Of a DNA stretch of 64,000 nucleotides, positions 8,598 to 16,750 are shown one piece after another. Both the position numbers and the translations under genes were made by a program. The notes beneath the pieces are model-generated. The model saw only the letters and a list, made by a program, of their open reading frames with translations, ran no database searches and had not been told where the DNA came from. Every line of letters begins with the position of its first letter. The first letter of the stretch is position 1. The DNA comes from Clostridiales bacterium UBA4698 (GTDB taxonomy: Bacteria > Bacillota > Clostridia > TANB77 > UBA1234), in assembly GCA_002404755.1 (NCBI GenBank), contig DHKI01000037.1:1875-65874 (forward strand), written 5' to 3'.

Positions 8598-9291
8598 TTA
8601 ATCCTCTATCTCTTTGCTTAGCTTATTTATTGCCTTTGTCTCTATTCTCGAGACGTACGAACGCGATATTCCAAGCATTTTTGCAATTTCATTTTGCGTT
8701 TTTACATCTCTTCCATTTAAGCCAAATCGAAGTTCTAATATTAGTTTTTCTCTATCTTGTAGAACTTCACTTATCTTTTGATATAATTTTTTCACTTTGA
8801 ATTTTAAGTCTAATGCATCTTCAACATTCTTCTCTTTACTTTCTATCACATCCATAAATGTTATTTCATTTCCTTCTTTATCTTGACCGTAGTGCATCGT
8901 TTAATGATATTTCTTGTGATGTCTTTTTGCTTCCTCTAAAATACATCAAAATCTCATTTTCTATGCACCTTGCAGCATATGTAGCAAGTCTTACACCTTT
9001 ACTACCATTATAGCTATTTATAGCCTTAATAAGCCCTATTGTGCCTATAGATATTATATCTTCTTGTTCTACTCCTGAATTCGCATATTTCTTCGCCACA
9101 TGTGCTACTAATCTTAAGTTTCTCTCTATCAATATTTTTTTTGCATCTTCATCACCATTCTCATATAACTCTAAATATTTTGCTTCTTCTGCTGCTGTTA
9201 GCGGTTTAGGAAATAGATTATAGCTACTCACATATCCAAGCAAAAAAACGAAGTCTTTCATTGTTTCTAAGATTGTAAACATACCAAGCAA
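8598..9291 (-). CDS. sigK: Sporulation sigma factor SigK, split by a +1 site at CGG
   Basis: The two halves match sigma-K: LFPKPLTAAEEAKYLELYENG, NLRLVAHVAKKYANSG, SIGTIGLIKAI and ATYAARCIENEILMYFRG, then after the break GQDKEGNEITFMDVIES and GISRSYVSRIETKAINK (region 4). Zero-frame translation reads CTA CGG and stops three codons later (TCA AGA TAA). Skipping the C at 8889 gives ...LNDALGQDKEGNE, matching the Bacillus SLHDPIGQDKEGNE. The shifted product is 230 aa, normal for SigK. I start at TTG 9291, seven bases after GGAGG; the ATG at 9306 would put the ribosome site inside the coding region. No skin-like element interrupts the gene. Confidence 0.88.
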
Positions 9292-9395
9292 AAAAACACC
9301 TCCCATGCCTTCTTTAAATACACTAATATATATTCAAATACGGCATGTCAGGTGCTTGTAATGGTTGTGCTTTTTTTATTTTATCTCGTTTTCAT

Positions 9396-10061
9396 TTATA
9401 ATATTTTACCCAAATATCCATCTGCCTCCAATTCTTTATTTGGAGATATTATCATTAAATTATCTTTTTCTTCTATAACATAGTCAGCCATTGGTATAAT
9501 TACTCTGCCATCTTTCTTTTCTATACATACAATAACTATGTTATATTTTGGTCTAATATCTAGCTTATTTAAACTTATTCCTACCCATTCTTTTGGTGTT
9601 TCAATTTCTAAAATACTGTATTCTTTTCCGAATTCTACTCTTTCTATTATGCTTTTATGCATTATAGATTTTGCAATTCTTGTTCCTACATCTTGTTCTG
9701 GTTGAACTACTTTGTCTACACCTATCATTGTAAGAAGTCTTGTATGCATATCATCTCTTGACTTTGCAATAATGTATGGCAATTTTAATTCTTTAAGTGT
9801 AAGTGCAATCATTATACTTGCCTCTAGATTATCTCCTATTCCTATTACTGCAGTATCAAAGTTCGAAACACCAAGTTTTTTCAAGCTTTCCATATCACCT
9901 GCGTCTACTCTTGCTGCATGGGTAACATATGGTGCCACATCATCTACTAGCTCAGATGATTCATCAATTGCTAACACTTCACAATCATATGATGAAAGTG
10001 CTTTTGCCACACTCATTCCAAACTTTCCAAGTCCTACTATTAAAATTTGTTCTTTTCTCAT
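9396..10061 (-). CDS. ktrA: Potassium uptake regulatory subunit KtrA/TrkA
   Basis: This cytoplasmic RCK protein binds nucleotide and gates a Ktr/Trk potassium channel. It has a Rossmann loop (LIVGLGKFGMSVAKAL, residues 7-22), the acidic ribose-binding end of strand 2 (AIDES), and a C-terminal TrkA_C domain from about residue 135. The length of 221 aa is standard for a single RCK unit. It lies downstream of its membrane partner (10272-11650), separated by 210 bp containing a dispersed repeat. Confidence 0.93.
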   Translation of the reverse strand: MRKEQILIVGLGKFGMSVAKALSSYDCEVLAIDESSELVDDVAPYVTHAARVDAGDMESLKKLGVSNFDTAVIGIGDNLEASIMIALTLKELKLPYIIAKSRDDMHTRLLTMIGVDKVVQPEQDVGTRIAKSIMHKSIIERVEFGKEYSILEIETPKEWVGISLNKLDIRPKYNIVIVCIEKKDGRVIIPMADYVIEEKDNLMIISPNKELEADGYLGKIL

Positions 10062-10179
10062 GAATTATCAATTCCCTTCTTATAATTTCTTTTAAATATG
10101 CTTTTTGAAGTATTGTGTATTTTCATATTTTATTACTATTCAGCCCTAATTTATAACAAATACTGAATTATAATATTTT

Positions 10180-10215
10180 CATGGAGCACACCTAAGCTTA
10201 ATCTACACTCTTATA
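10180..10215. repeat. Dispersed intergenic repeat, copy B (short)
   Basis: It carries only the first block, ATGGAGCACACCTAAGC and a following TTAATCTACAC. It is flanked by a TATAAT-like AATATTATAATT motif on the gene-proximal side, also seen next to copies C and D. It sits between ktrB and ktrA. Confidence 0.55.
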
Positions 10216-10271
10216 AAACACAATTATATTTGATGCATACCTTTTATTTTTGGATATTGAATAACAACAAT

Positions 10272-11650
10272 TTATCCTACAATCACATCTTCTTTTGCAT
10301 AAACTATATCATCATTTTCTTTTGGCTTTCCAAGTATAAATGCAACTGCGGTCGTAATTGTTCCAACTCTTCCAATATACATTAAAAGTATGTTTACAAA
10401 CAAGCCTATATTATTCATATGTTCCATTGCACCAGTCGAAAGTCCCACAGTAGCTATTGAAGATGACAAGTCAAAAGTAGTATCTAAGACCGACACATTC
10501 TCTATTATGTTGCATGTAACAATCAAAACAGAAATGAAAGTAACTACTGTCATAAAAATAAATACTGTCATAGCTTTCTCATATGTTTCGTGTGGAATTG
10601 TTTTCTTAAATATGGTTATGTTTTTCTTTCCTTTAATCATAGCAAGCATTCCATATAATATAACTACAATCGTTACTGTTTTTATTCCACCTGCCATGCT
10701 TCCTGGTGCTCCTCCTATAAGCATTAAAAATATCATTAAAAGCTTTGTCGCATCTCTAAGTTCTGCCATATTTACTGTCGACATACCTGCAGTTCTCGCT
10801 GAAACTGATTGGAATGATGAAACTAAAATCTTGTCACTAAGTTCTAGATTTCCTATTGTACTGCTATTAGTGTTTTCGAAACCTAAAAACAAAACCGTTC
10901 CTAACATCACTAATACTACCTGTGATATCAAAACCAATTTAGTATGTAATGCAAATTTTTTTATTGCTTTAGAAATACTTGTTTTATTTTTTATTGCTTC
11001 ACCAAAACATTTAGACATATCTTCCCACACCAAAAAGCCAAGACCACCCAATTGAATCAGTATCATAATTGTAATATTCACTACTCTATCTAATGAATAT
11101 GGCTCTAAGCTATCGCCTTTTAAAATATCAAATCCAGCATTGCAAAATGCTGATACCGAATGAAATAGACCTTTAAATAAGCCATCTGCGAAATTTGTCT
11201 CTGGCACAAATCTAGTTGCTAAAATAAGTGCTCCAAATAGTTCAAATGTTAATGTATATTTAATTATCTTTCTAAGTAATTTAACTACACCTGCAAAGTC
11301 AGTTTTATTAACGGACTGACTAATTAAAATTCGATTTCGTAAGCTTATCTTTTTGCCGTAGCCACATCATTATAAGTGCAATGACTAGCATAAGACCGAA
11401 GTCCACCTATTTGTATAAGTATCATCATTACAACTTTTCCAAAAACAGTGAAAGTAGCCTCAACATCAACAGTAGAATGACCTGTAACACATGTACAGGA
11501 TGTCGCTGTAAAAAGTGCATCCATGTATGATAATTCTCCATTATGAGATATTGGCAATTTCAATATTAGACTGCCTATAAATATTGTTATTAAAAAGCCA
11601 AGTGCAATTATCTGCGTTGGCGATAATCTATTCATAAATTTTGTTTTCAT
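10272..11650 (-). CDS. ktrB: Potassium uptake channel subunit KtrB/TrkH, with two +1 sites at CGG
   Basis: This membrane K+ translocase has four M1-P-M2 repeats. Selectivity-filter glycines are visible in TSCTCVTGHS, SAFCNAGFD, SARTAGMST and SIATVGLSTG. The zero frame breaks at IQIGGL (CTT CGG). Skipping the C at 11398 gives GGLGLMLVIALIMMWL. A second break (CTA CGG) is repaired by skipping the C at 11358, giving GKKISLRNRILISQSVNKTDFAG. The result is 458 aa, the normal KtrB length. Two Arg residues in that last segment are CGA, which is read normally. GGAGG precedes the ATG. It forms a unit with ktrA downstream. Confidence 0.88.
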
Positions 11651-11725
11651 TTGTATCCTCCGTTTTATTGTTTGTGTTTAATAATTATAATATTTTTAAA
11701 ATTTTATTGTACTGCAAGCAATTAG

Positions 11726-11800
11726 TTTTTATGAAGCACAGTGTACTTAAGTCACACTTTTGACAGCATTTTTTATTTTTTCATAAATTAGTTTATACTA
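11726..11800. repeat. Dispersed intergenic repeat, copy C
   Basis: Both blocks are present: ATGAAGCACAGTGTACTTAAG and, 40 bp on, TTCATAAATTAGTTTATAC. It lies between the rplQ terminator and ktrB. Confidence 0.65.
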
Positions 11801-11843
11801 CCTTCATTTATTTGTAAAGCACCTTAATGAAGAGTCAAAAAAA

Positions 11844-11869
11844 GACTTTCGTATTTTCACACGAAAGTC
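11844..11869 (-). terminator. Rho-independent terminator ending the ribosomal super-operon
   Basis: The 8-bp stem GACTTTCG/CGAAAGTC (11844-11851 with 11862-11869) is followed by seven T on the minus strand. It lies just after rplQ. Confidence 0.9.
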
Positions 11870-11885
11870 CATTTTTAATAATAAA

Positions 11886-12410
11886 CTAAACCAATTGAAG
11901 TATAACTGCTTCTGCAGCGTCTCCTCTTCTTTGACCTAATTTTAATATTCTTGTATATCCACCTTTTTTATCTGCATACTTTTCTGCAATTTCTCCAAAT
12001 AATTTTCCAGGTAAATCTACATTATTTCCATTTTCATCTTTAACCTTGTTAAGATTTGCAATCATTTTTCTTCTAGCTGCAAGTCTTGAAGGCATATCTT
12101 TTTTAGTTTTTTCTGTAACTTCTTCTTTAACAACTTTGTAAAATTCTTTTCCGTTTTTACTTGTTGCTTTTTCTGTTACTTTACATCCATTAGCATCTAA
12201 TTTGGCTCTAGAAACTTTAACTTCAACTTCTTCAAAGTTATCTTTTTCTTTGATTGCAAGAGAAATTAAGCTATCTACTATACTTTTAACTTCTTTTGCT
12301 TTAGCTTCAGTTGTTTCGATTTGTCCATGCCAAATAAGACTTGTTGCCATATTCTTAAGCATAGCAACTCTATGGTCAGCAGTTCTTCCTAACTTTCTAT
12401 TTTCTGCCAC
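11886..12410 (-). CDS. rplQ: 50S ribosomal protein L17 with internal insertion
   Basis: The N-terminal NRKLGRTADHRVAMLKNMAT and the C-terminal GGYTRILKLGQRRGDAAEAVILQLV are classic L17. At 174 aa it is some 55-60 residues longer than the usual 113-120. The extra Lys/Glu-rich stretch lies near residues 65-120. It is the last gene of the operon, after rpoA, followed by a strong terminator. Confidence 0.95.
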   Translation of the reverse strand: MAENRKLGRTADHRVAMLKNMATSLIWHGQIETTEAKAKEVKSIVDSLISLAIKEKDNFEEVEVKVSRAKLDANGCKVTEKATSKNGKEFYKVVKEEVTEKTKKDMPSRLAARRKMIANLNKVKDENGNNVDLPGKLFGEIAEKYADKKGGYTRILKLGQRRGDAAEAVILQLV

Positions 12411-12438
12411 TTTTATTTCACCCTTCCTAAATAATTTC

Positions 12439-13386
12439 TTAATCTTCGCTAGGCATAAAATCTAATCCTAAAGAATGCAACTTGTTTGTTACCTCTTCTA
12501 ATGATTTTCTACCTAAGTTTCTAACTTTCATCATATCTTCTTCTGTCTTGTTTGTTAAGTCTTCTACATTGATGATTCCAGCTCTCTTCAAACAATTATA
12601 TGATCTTACAGATAAATCAAGTTCTTCGATTGTTGTTTCTAATACTTTCTCTTTCTTAGATTCTTCTTTCTCAACCATGATTTCTGTGTTCTTTGTAGCT
12701 TCAGACAAATCTATAAATAATGCTAAATGTTCATTCATAACCTTTGCTGCTAAGCTTAAAGCTTCATCTGGTGCAAGGCTTCCATCTGTCCAAAGTTCTA
12801 TTGTTAATTTATCATAATCTGTTATTTGACCTACTCTTGTATTCTCAACATAGAAATTTACTTTCTTTACTGGAGTATAAATAGAATCAATAGCGATAAC
12901 TCCGATAGGTTGATTTGCGTTTTTGTTCTTGCTAGATGGATTATATCCTCTACCACGATTTGCTGTTAATTCCATATGTAATTTGCCACCCTCGGCAATT
13001 GTACAAATATGTAAATCCGGATTTAATATTTCAACATTTGCATCTCCAACGATGTCTCCTGCTGTAACTTCTCCTTCGCCATCAACATCAATTTTAAGAT
13101 TTTTTTCTTCGTTATCATGAATCTTTAATCTTACGTTCTTTAAGTTTAGAATTATTTCTACAACATCTTCGACAATGCCAGGTATTGTAGTAAACTCATG
13201 TTGAACTCCGTCAACTTTGATACTTGTAATTGCAGCTCCTGGAAGTGATGAAAGCAAAATTCTACGAAGTGAATTACCAAGTGTAATTCCGTAACCTCTC
13301 TCTAAGGGTTCACATACAAATTTTGCATACATATTATCATTGTCTAGTTTTAAACATTCGATTCTTGGCTTTTCGAATTCTATCAT
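12439..13386 (-). CDS. rpoA: RNA polymerase alpha subunit
   Basis: A 315-aa alpha subunit with the assembly NTD (GYGITLGNSLRRILLSSLPG, residues 30-49) and a C-terminal DNA- and activator-binding domain (LSVRSYNCLKRAGI, LRN-like KVRNLGRKSLEEV). A 137-bp spacer upstream, with a small GTCCAT/ATGGAC dyad, separates it from rpsD. Confidence 0.97.
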   Translation of the reverse strand: MIEFEKPRIECLKLDNDNMYAKFVCEPLERGYGITLGNSLRRILLSSLPGAAITSIKVDGVQHEFTTIPGIVEDVVEIILNLKNVRLKIHDNEEKNLKIDVDGEGEVTAGDIVGDANVEILNPDLHICTIAEGGKLHMELTANRGRGYNPSSKNKNANQPIGVIAIDSIYTPVKKVNFYVENTRVGQITDYDKLTIELWTDGSLAPDEALSLAAKVMNEHLALFIDLSEATKNTEIMVEKEESKKEKVLETTIEELDLSVRSYNCLKRAGIINVEDLTNKTEEDMMKVRNLGRKSLEEVTNKLHSLGLDFMPSED

Positions 13387-13523
13387 TCTTTAACCTCCTA
13401 AATAATATAAATTTTATTACTCTTTCTTAATCTAAGCATGTCTTAAAATTAAGCATTGTCCATCGTATAAATAAACATTTTCTAAATATAATCCATCTAT
13501 AAAATGGACAACTCAATTTATTT

Positions 13524-14147
13524 CTATTTAGAATACAATTCGACAATCAAATGCTCCTTAACTGGTAAATCGATTTCTTCTCTAGCAGGAACAGCAACGA
13601 TTTTACCTGATTTGTTATCAACATCAGCTTCTAACCAACTTGGAACTGGTCTACCGTTTTCTTCTGCTATTTGTTTGAATATAGGATCATTTTGACTTGA
13701 TTCTCTAACTTTTATTACATCATTTACTTTTGTTAAGTAAGAAGGAATATTTACTTTTACTCCATTTACTTCGAAATGACCATGTCTAACTAATTGTCTT
13801 GCTTGAGCTCTTGATGTTGCTAATCCTAATCTATATACAACATTATCTAATCTGCTTTCAAGAATTTGAAGTAATTTTAAACCTGTAACTTCTTTAGATC
13901 TTGAAGCCTCTTCAAAGTATTTTCTAAATTGAGATTCTAAAACACCATAGAATGCTTTAGCCTTTTGTTTTTCTCTTAATTGCATACCATAATCTGATTG
14001 TTTCTTTCTTTTTTGTCCATGTTGACCTGGAGCATATGCTCTTCTTGTTAAAGCGCATTTATCAGTATAACATCTTGAACCTTTAAGAAACAATTTCTCG
14101 CCTTCTCTACGGCAAACACGGCATGACTCACCTATATATCTTGCCAT
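13524..14147 (-). CDS. rpsD: 30S ribosomal protein S4
   Basis: A 207-aa primary 16S rRNA-binding protein. It has the N-terminal zinc-type Cys set (CRVCRREG plus CYTDKC) and the S4 RNA-binding domain (SRLDNVVYRLGLATSRAQARQLV). In Firmicutes S4 can repress its own operon; no leader is evident directly upstream here. Confidence 0.97.
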   Translation of the reverse strand: MARYIGESCRVCRREGEKLFLKGSRCYTDKCALTRRAYAPGQHGQKRKKQSDYGMQLREKQKAKAFYGVLESQFRKYFEEASRSKEVTGLKLLQILESRLDNVVYRLGLATSRAQARQLVRHGHFEVNGVKVNIPSYLTKVNDVIKVRESSQNDPIFKQIAEENGRPVPSWLEADVDNKSGKIVAVPAREEIDLPVKEHLIVELYSK

Positions 14148-14188
14148 TTATATATTCATTCCTTTCTATTTTCAATTTAAACTTAAGA

Positions 14189-14593
14189 TTAAACTCTTCT
14201 TCTCTTTGGAGGTCTGCATCCATTGTGAGGAATTGGAGTTACATCTTTGATCATACTGATTTCAAGACCTGCAGTTTGAAGTGCACGAATTGCAGCTTCT
14301 CTACCAGCTCCTGGTCCTTTAACAAATACTTCTACAGATTTTAATCCGTGTTCCATAGCTGCTTTTGCTGCAGTTTCAGCTGCCATTTGAGATGCAAATG
14401 GTGTGCTCTTTCTAGAACCTTTAAATCCTAATCCTCCTGAACTTGCCCAAGATAATGTGTTACCTTGAACATCTGTAATTGTAACTATTGTATTGTTAAA
14501 ACTAGAGTGAATATGAGCTTGACCTTTTTCAACGTTTTTACGCTCTTTTCTCTTTCTAGTTGTAGCTTTTTTAGCTTGTACTTTACCTGCCAC
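14189..14593 (-). CDS. rpsK: 30S ribosomal protein S11
   Basis: A 134-aa platform protein. Diagnostic segments are AHIHSSFNNTIVTITD, SSGGLGFKGSRKSTPFASQ and the C-terminal DVTPIPHNGCRPPKRRRV. It lies between rpsM and rpsD with short spacers. Confidence 0.97.
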   Translation of the reverse strand: MAGKVQAKKATTRKRKERKNVEKGQAHIHSSFNNTIVTITDVQGNTLSWASSGGLGFKGSRKSTPFASQMAAETAAKAAMEHGLKSVEVFVKGPGAGREAAIRALQTAGLEISMIKDVTPIPHNGCRPPKRRRV

Positions 14594-14609
14594 TATAATT
14601 CACCCTCCT

Positions 14610-14978
14610 TTATTTCTTCTTATTTGCTACCATTTTTCTAGGACCTTTTCTTGTTCTTGCATTAGTTTTTGTTCTTTGTCCTCTAACTGGTAAATTCTTT
14701 TTATGTCTGATTCCTCTATAGCAACCAATTTCCATTAATCTCTTAATATCAAGTGCTATATCTCTTCTTAAGTCACCTTCAACTTTGTAATTTTTATCAA
14801 TGTTTTCTCTTAGTTTGATAACTTCTTCTTCTGTCAAATCTTTAACTCTTGTATCTGGATTAACTCCAGTTTCAGCTAAGATTTTGTTTGATCTTGTTCT
14901 TCCTATACCATAGATATAAGTTAAGCCTATTTCAACTCTTTTTTCTCTTGGTAAGTCAACTCCTGCGATACGAGCCAT
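14610..14978 (-). CDS. rpsM: 30S ribosomal protein S13
   Basis: A 122-aa small-subunit head protein. It starts MARIAGVDLPREKR and ends in the basic tail RGQRTKTNARTRKGP, which contacts P-site tRNA. It is the first gene after a 170-bp structured spacer. Confidence 0.97.
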   Translation of the reverse strand: MARIAGVDLPREKRVEIGLTYIYGIGRTRSNKILAETGVNPDTRVKDLTEEEVIKLRENIDKNYKVEGDLRRDIALDIKRLMEIGCYRGIRHKKNLPVRGQRTKTNARTRKGPRKMVANKKK

Positions 14979-15150
14979 TTAAAAAATACACCTCCATAAA
15001 AACTTTTTGTTACTTTGTGTGTTGCTACCTAGTGACGTAAGTTGCAACTATATATAAACATTGATTTAGATCTTATTTCTAAGACAGCCGCCCAAATCAA
15101 TATTTAAAGCATTTTTTGACATCTTCTGTCATATGTTGTCTATACTTCAA
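14979..15150 (-). other. Structured spacer between rpmJ and rpsM
   Basis: This gap holds two dyads that could fold in the transcript: GTTGC/GCAAC around 15020-15048, and a longer ATTGATTT/AAATCAAT pair around 15060-15103. It may be a leader for rpsM-rpsK-rpsD-rpoA-rplQ or a processing site. No ORF is present. Confidence 0.35.
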
Positions 15151-15264
15151 TTAGCCTTGACGTTGTTTATGCTTTGGGTTTTCGCATATAACTCTAACAA
15201 CGCCTTTTCTTTTGATTACTTTGCATTTGTCGCAAATTTTCTTTGCTGATGGTCTTACTTTCAT
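15151..15264 (-). CDS. rpmJ: 50S ribosomal protein L36
   Basis: This 37-aa protein reads MKVRPSAKKICDKCKVIKRK, then GVVRVICENPKHKQRQG. It has the zinc-type C-x2-C...C...H set. It lies in its usual place between infA and rpsM, with a GGAGGGG site upstream. Confidence 0.97.
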   Translation of the reverse strand: MKVRPSAKKICDKCKVIKRKGVVRVICENPKHKQRQG

Positions 15265-15331
15265 TTCTTCCCCTCCTTAAAATTACCAGTTTATATATAA
15301 ATCTTCGCAAAAGCGAAGTGCCGCGCAAATA

Positions 15332-15550
15332 CTATTTCGCCCTCCAAGTGATACGTCCTCTGTTTAAATCGTATGGTGAAAGTTCTAATTTAACCTTATC
15401 ACCAGGCAAGATTTTAATAAAGTTCATTCTTAATTTACCAGAAATATGTGCATGTAACTTGTGTCCATTTTCTAGCTCAACAATGAATTCTGCATTAGGT
15501 AATGCCTCTACGACAGTTCCCTCAACCTCAATTATATCTTCCTTTGACAT
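15332..15550 (-). CDS. infA: Translation initiation factor IF-1
   Basis: A 72-aa S1/OB-fold protein (EDIIEVEGTVVEALPNAEFIV, LRMNFIKILPGDKVKLELSPYDL) that occupies the A site during initiation. It lies 11 bp after the KOW gene, in the standard clostridial order. Confidence 0.97.
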   Translation of the reverse strand: MSKEDIIEVEGTVVEALPNAEFIVELENGHKLHAHISGKLRMNFIKILPGDKVKLELSPYDLNRGRITWRAK

Positions 15551-15561
15551 ATAAGTACCTC

Positions 15562-15828
15562 CTACTTGTCCCTTAGTACCTCTTTTAGGGCTCTTTTTAT
15601 ATCTTGATTTGTAACTTTATGCTTGTTCTTTATTCTTGTTGCTATATTCTCGTCATAAAGATTTGTTACTTCAATGTGCTTTATTTTCTTCTTTTTAGGT
15701 TTATCTATTTTTCGAACAGAACCATTTACCAAATACACGTAATTCTCATCAACATCAACAACAATAAAATACATTCCCTTATCGCGTCCCATTGTTGATA
15801 TTACTATATTTCCAACTTCTATATTCAA
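15562..15828 (-). CDS. KOW-domain RNA-binding protein (L14e-like)
   Basis: An 88-aa protein with an N-terminal KOW motif (VGNIVISTMGRDKGMYFIVVDVD) and a basic centre (KPKKKKIKH). Such proteins sit between map and infA in many Firmicutes and resemble archaeal L14e. The role is not established, but ribosome association is the natural inference. Confidence 0.8.
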   Translation of the reverse strand: MNIEVGNIVISTMGRDKGMYFIVVDVDENYVYLVNGSVRKIDKPKKKKIKHIEVTNLYDENIATRIKNKHKVTNQDIKRALKEVLRDK

Positions 15829-15901
15829 AATTTATACCAACCTTTCCGTATATAAAAACTGCCAAAAAGCCATTTTCTAACTTAGACATTATACATTTTT
15901 T

Positions 15902-16663
15902 TTACACTATTGTCAACACTTCAGCACCATTTTTTGTTATCAAAATGGTGTTTTCGTAGTGTGCAGATAGTTTCCCATCTTCTGTAAGTACCGTCCAACC
16001 ATCTTCATCTTCTATTATATCAGCTCTACCTTCGTTTACCATAGGTTCAATTGCTAGTGTCATGCCAACTTCAAGTCTCGGTCCCCTTCCTGCTTTTCCA
16101 TAATTAGGTACTCCTGGATCTTCATGCATACTTGTGCCAATTCCATGTCCTTGGAATTCTCTTACTACAGAGTAACCGTTACCTTCAACATACATTTGAA
16201 TTGCATGAGAAATATCAGAAATTCTATTGCCTGGTTTTGCGTATTTTATTCCTTCCCAAAAGCTTTCTTCTGTTACCTTTACTAGTCTTTTTGCTTCTTC
16301 GCTACCTTCTCCTACAACATAACTTCTTGTTGCATCTCCAAAATATCCATCCTTATCTGCAACAATATCTATACATACTAAATCTCCATCTTTTAACTTT
16401 CTGTTTGATGGTATTCCGTGAATAACTTCATCATTTACAGAAATACATGCAGTTGCTGGGAAAGGATTAGGGTCACCATGTGGATATCCTTTACACGAGC
16501 AATTGCATCCATGTGATAAAAAGAACTTTTCTGTAACTTCATCTAATTCTTTTGTTGTTACTCCTACCTTTACATGCTTTTTTATTTCTTCATGTGCTAA
16601 TGCTACTATTTTACAGATTTCTCTCATTTTTGCTATTTCTTTTTCAGATTTTATTGAAATCAT
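15902..16663 (-). CDS. map: Methionine aminopeptidase type I
   Basis: This enzyme removes the initiator Met from new proteins. The metal ligands of the pita-bread fold are visible: DIVADKDGYFGDATRSY (two Asp), GHGIGTSMHEDP (His), and IEPMVNEG plus HYENTILIT (Glu). The N-terminus carries the short SCKGYPHGDPNPFPATACIS region of the secretory-type subfamily. I start at ATG 16663, which has GGAGATG upstream; an upstream Met at 16696 has none. The length is 253 aa. Confidence 0.95.
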   Translation of the reverse strand: MISIKSEKEIAKMREICKIVALAHEEIKKHVKVGVTTKELDEVTEKFFLSHGCNCSCKGYPHGDPNPFPATACISVNDEVIHGIPSNRKLKDGDLVCIDIVADKDGYFGDATRSYVVGEGSEEAKRLVKVTEESFWEGIKYAKPGNRISDISHAIQMYVEGNGYSVVREFQGHGIGTSMHEDPGVPNYGKAGRGPRLEVGMTLAIEPMVNEGRADIIEDEDGWTVLTEDGKLSAHYENTILITKNGAEVLTIV

Positions 16664-16750
16664 TATATAAACATCTCCAGTCATTTTTGTTTTCAAAATC
16701 GTTTATATTTTACCACATTTTCACATATTTTTCAATGAAATTCAGATATT

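Noticed and set aside
8878..9306. sigK halves as two separate genes, or a skin-element insertion
   Set aside because: The halves overlap and differ by one base only, and there is no inserted element between them; the CGG pattern explains the split better.
9280..9306. ATG 9306 as the sigK start
   Set aside because: The only good ribosome site, GGAGG, lies inside that extension and points to TTG 9291.
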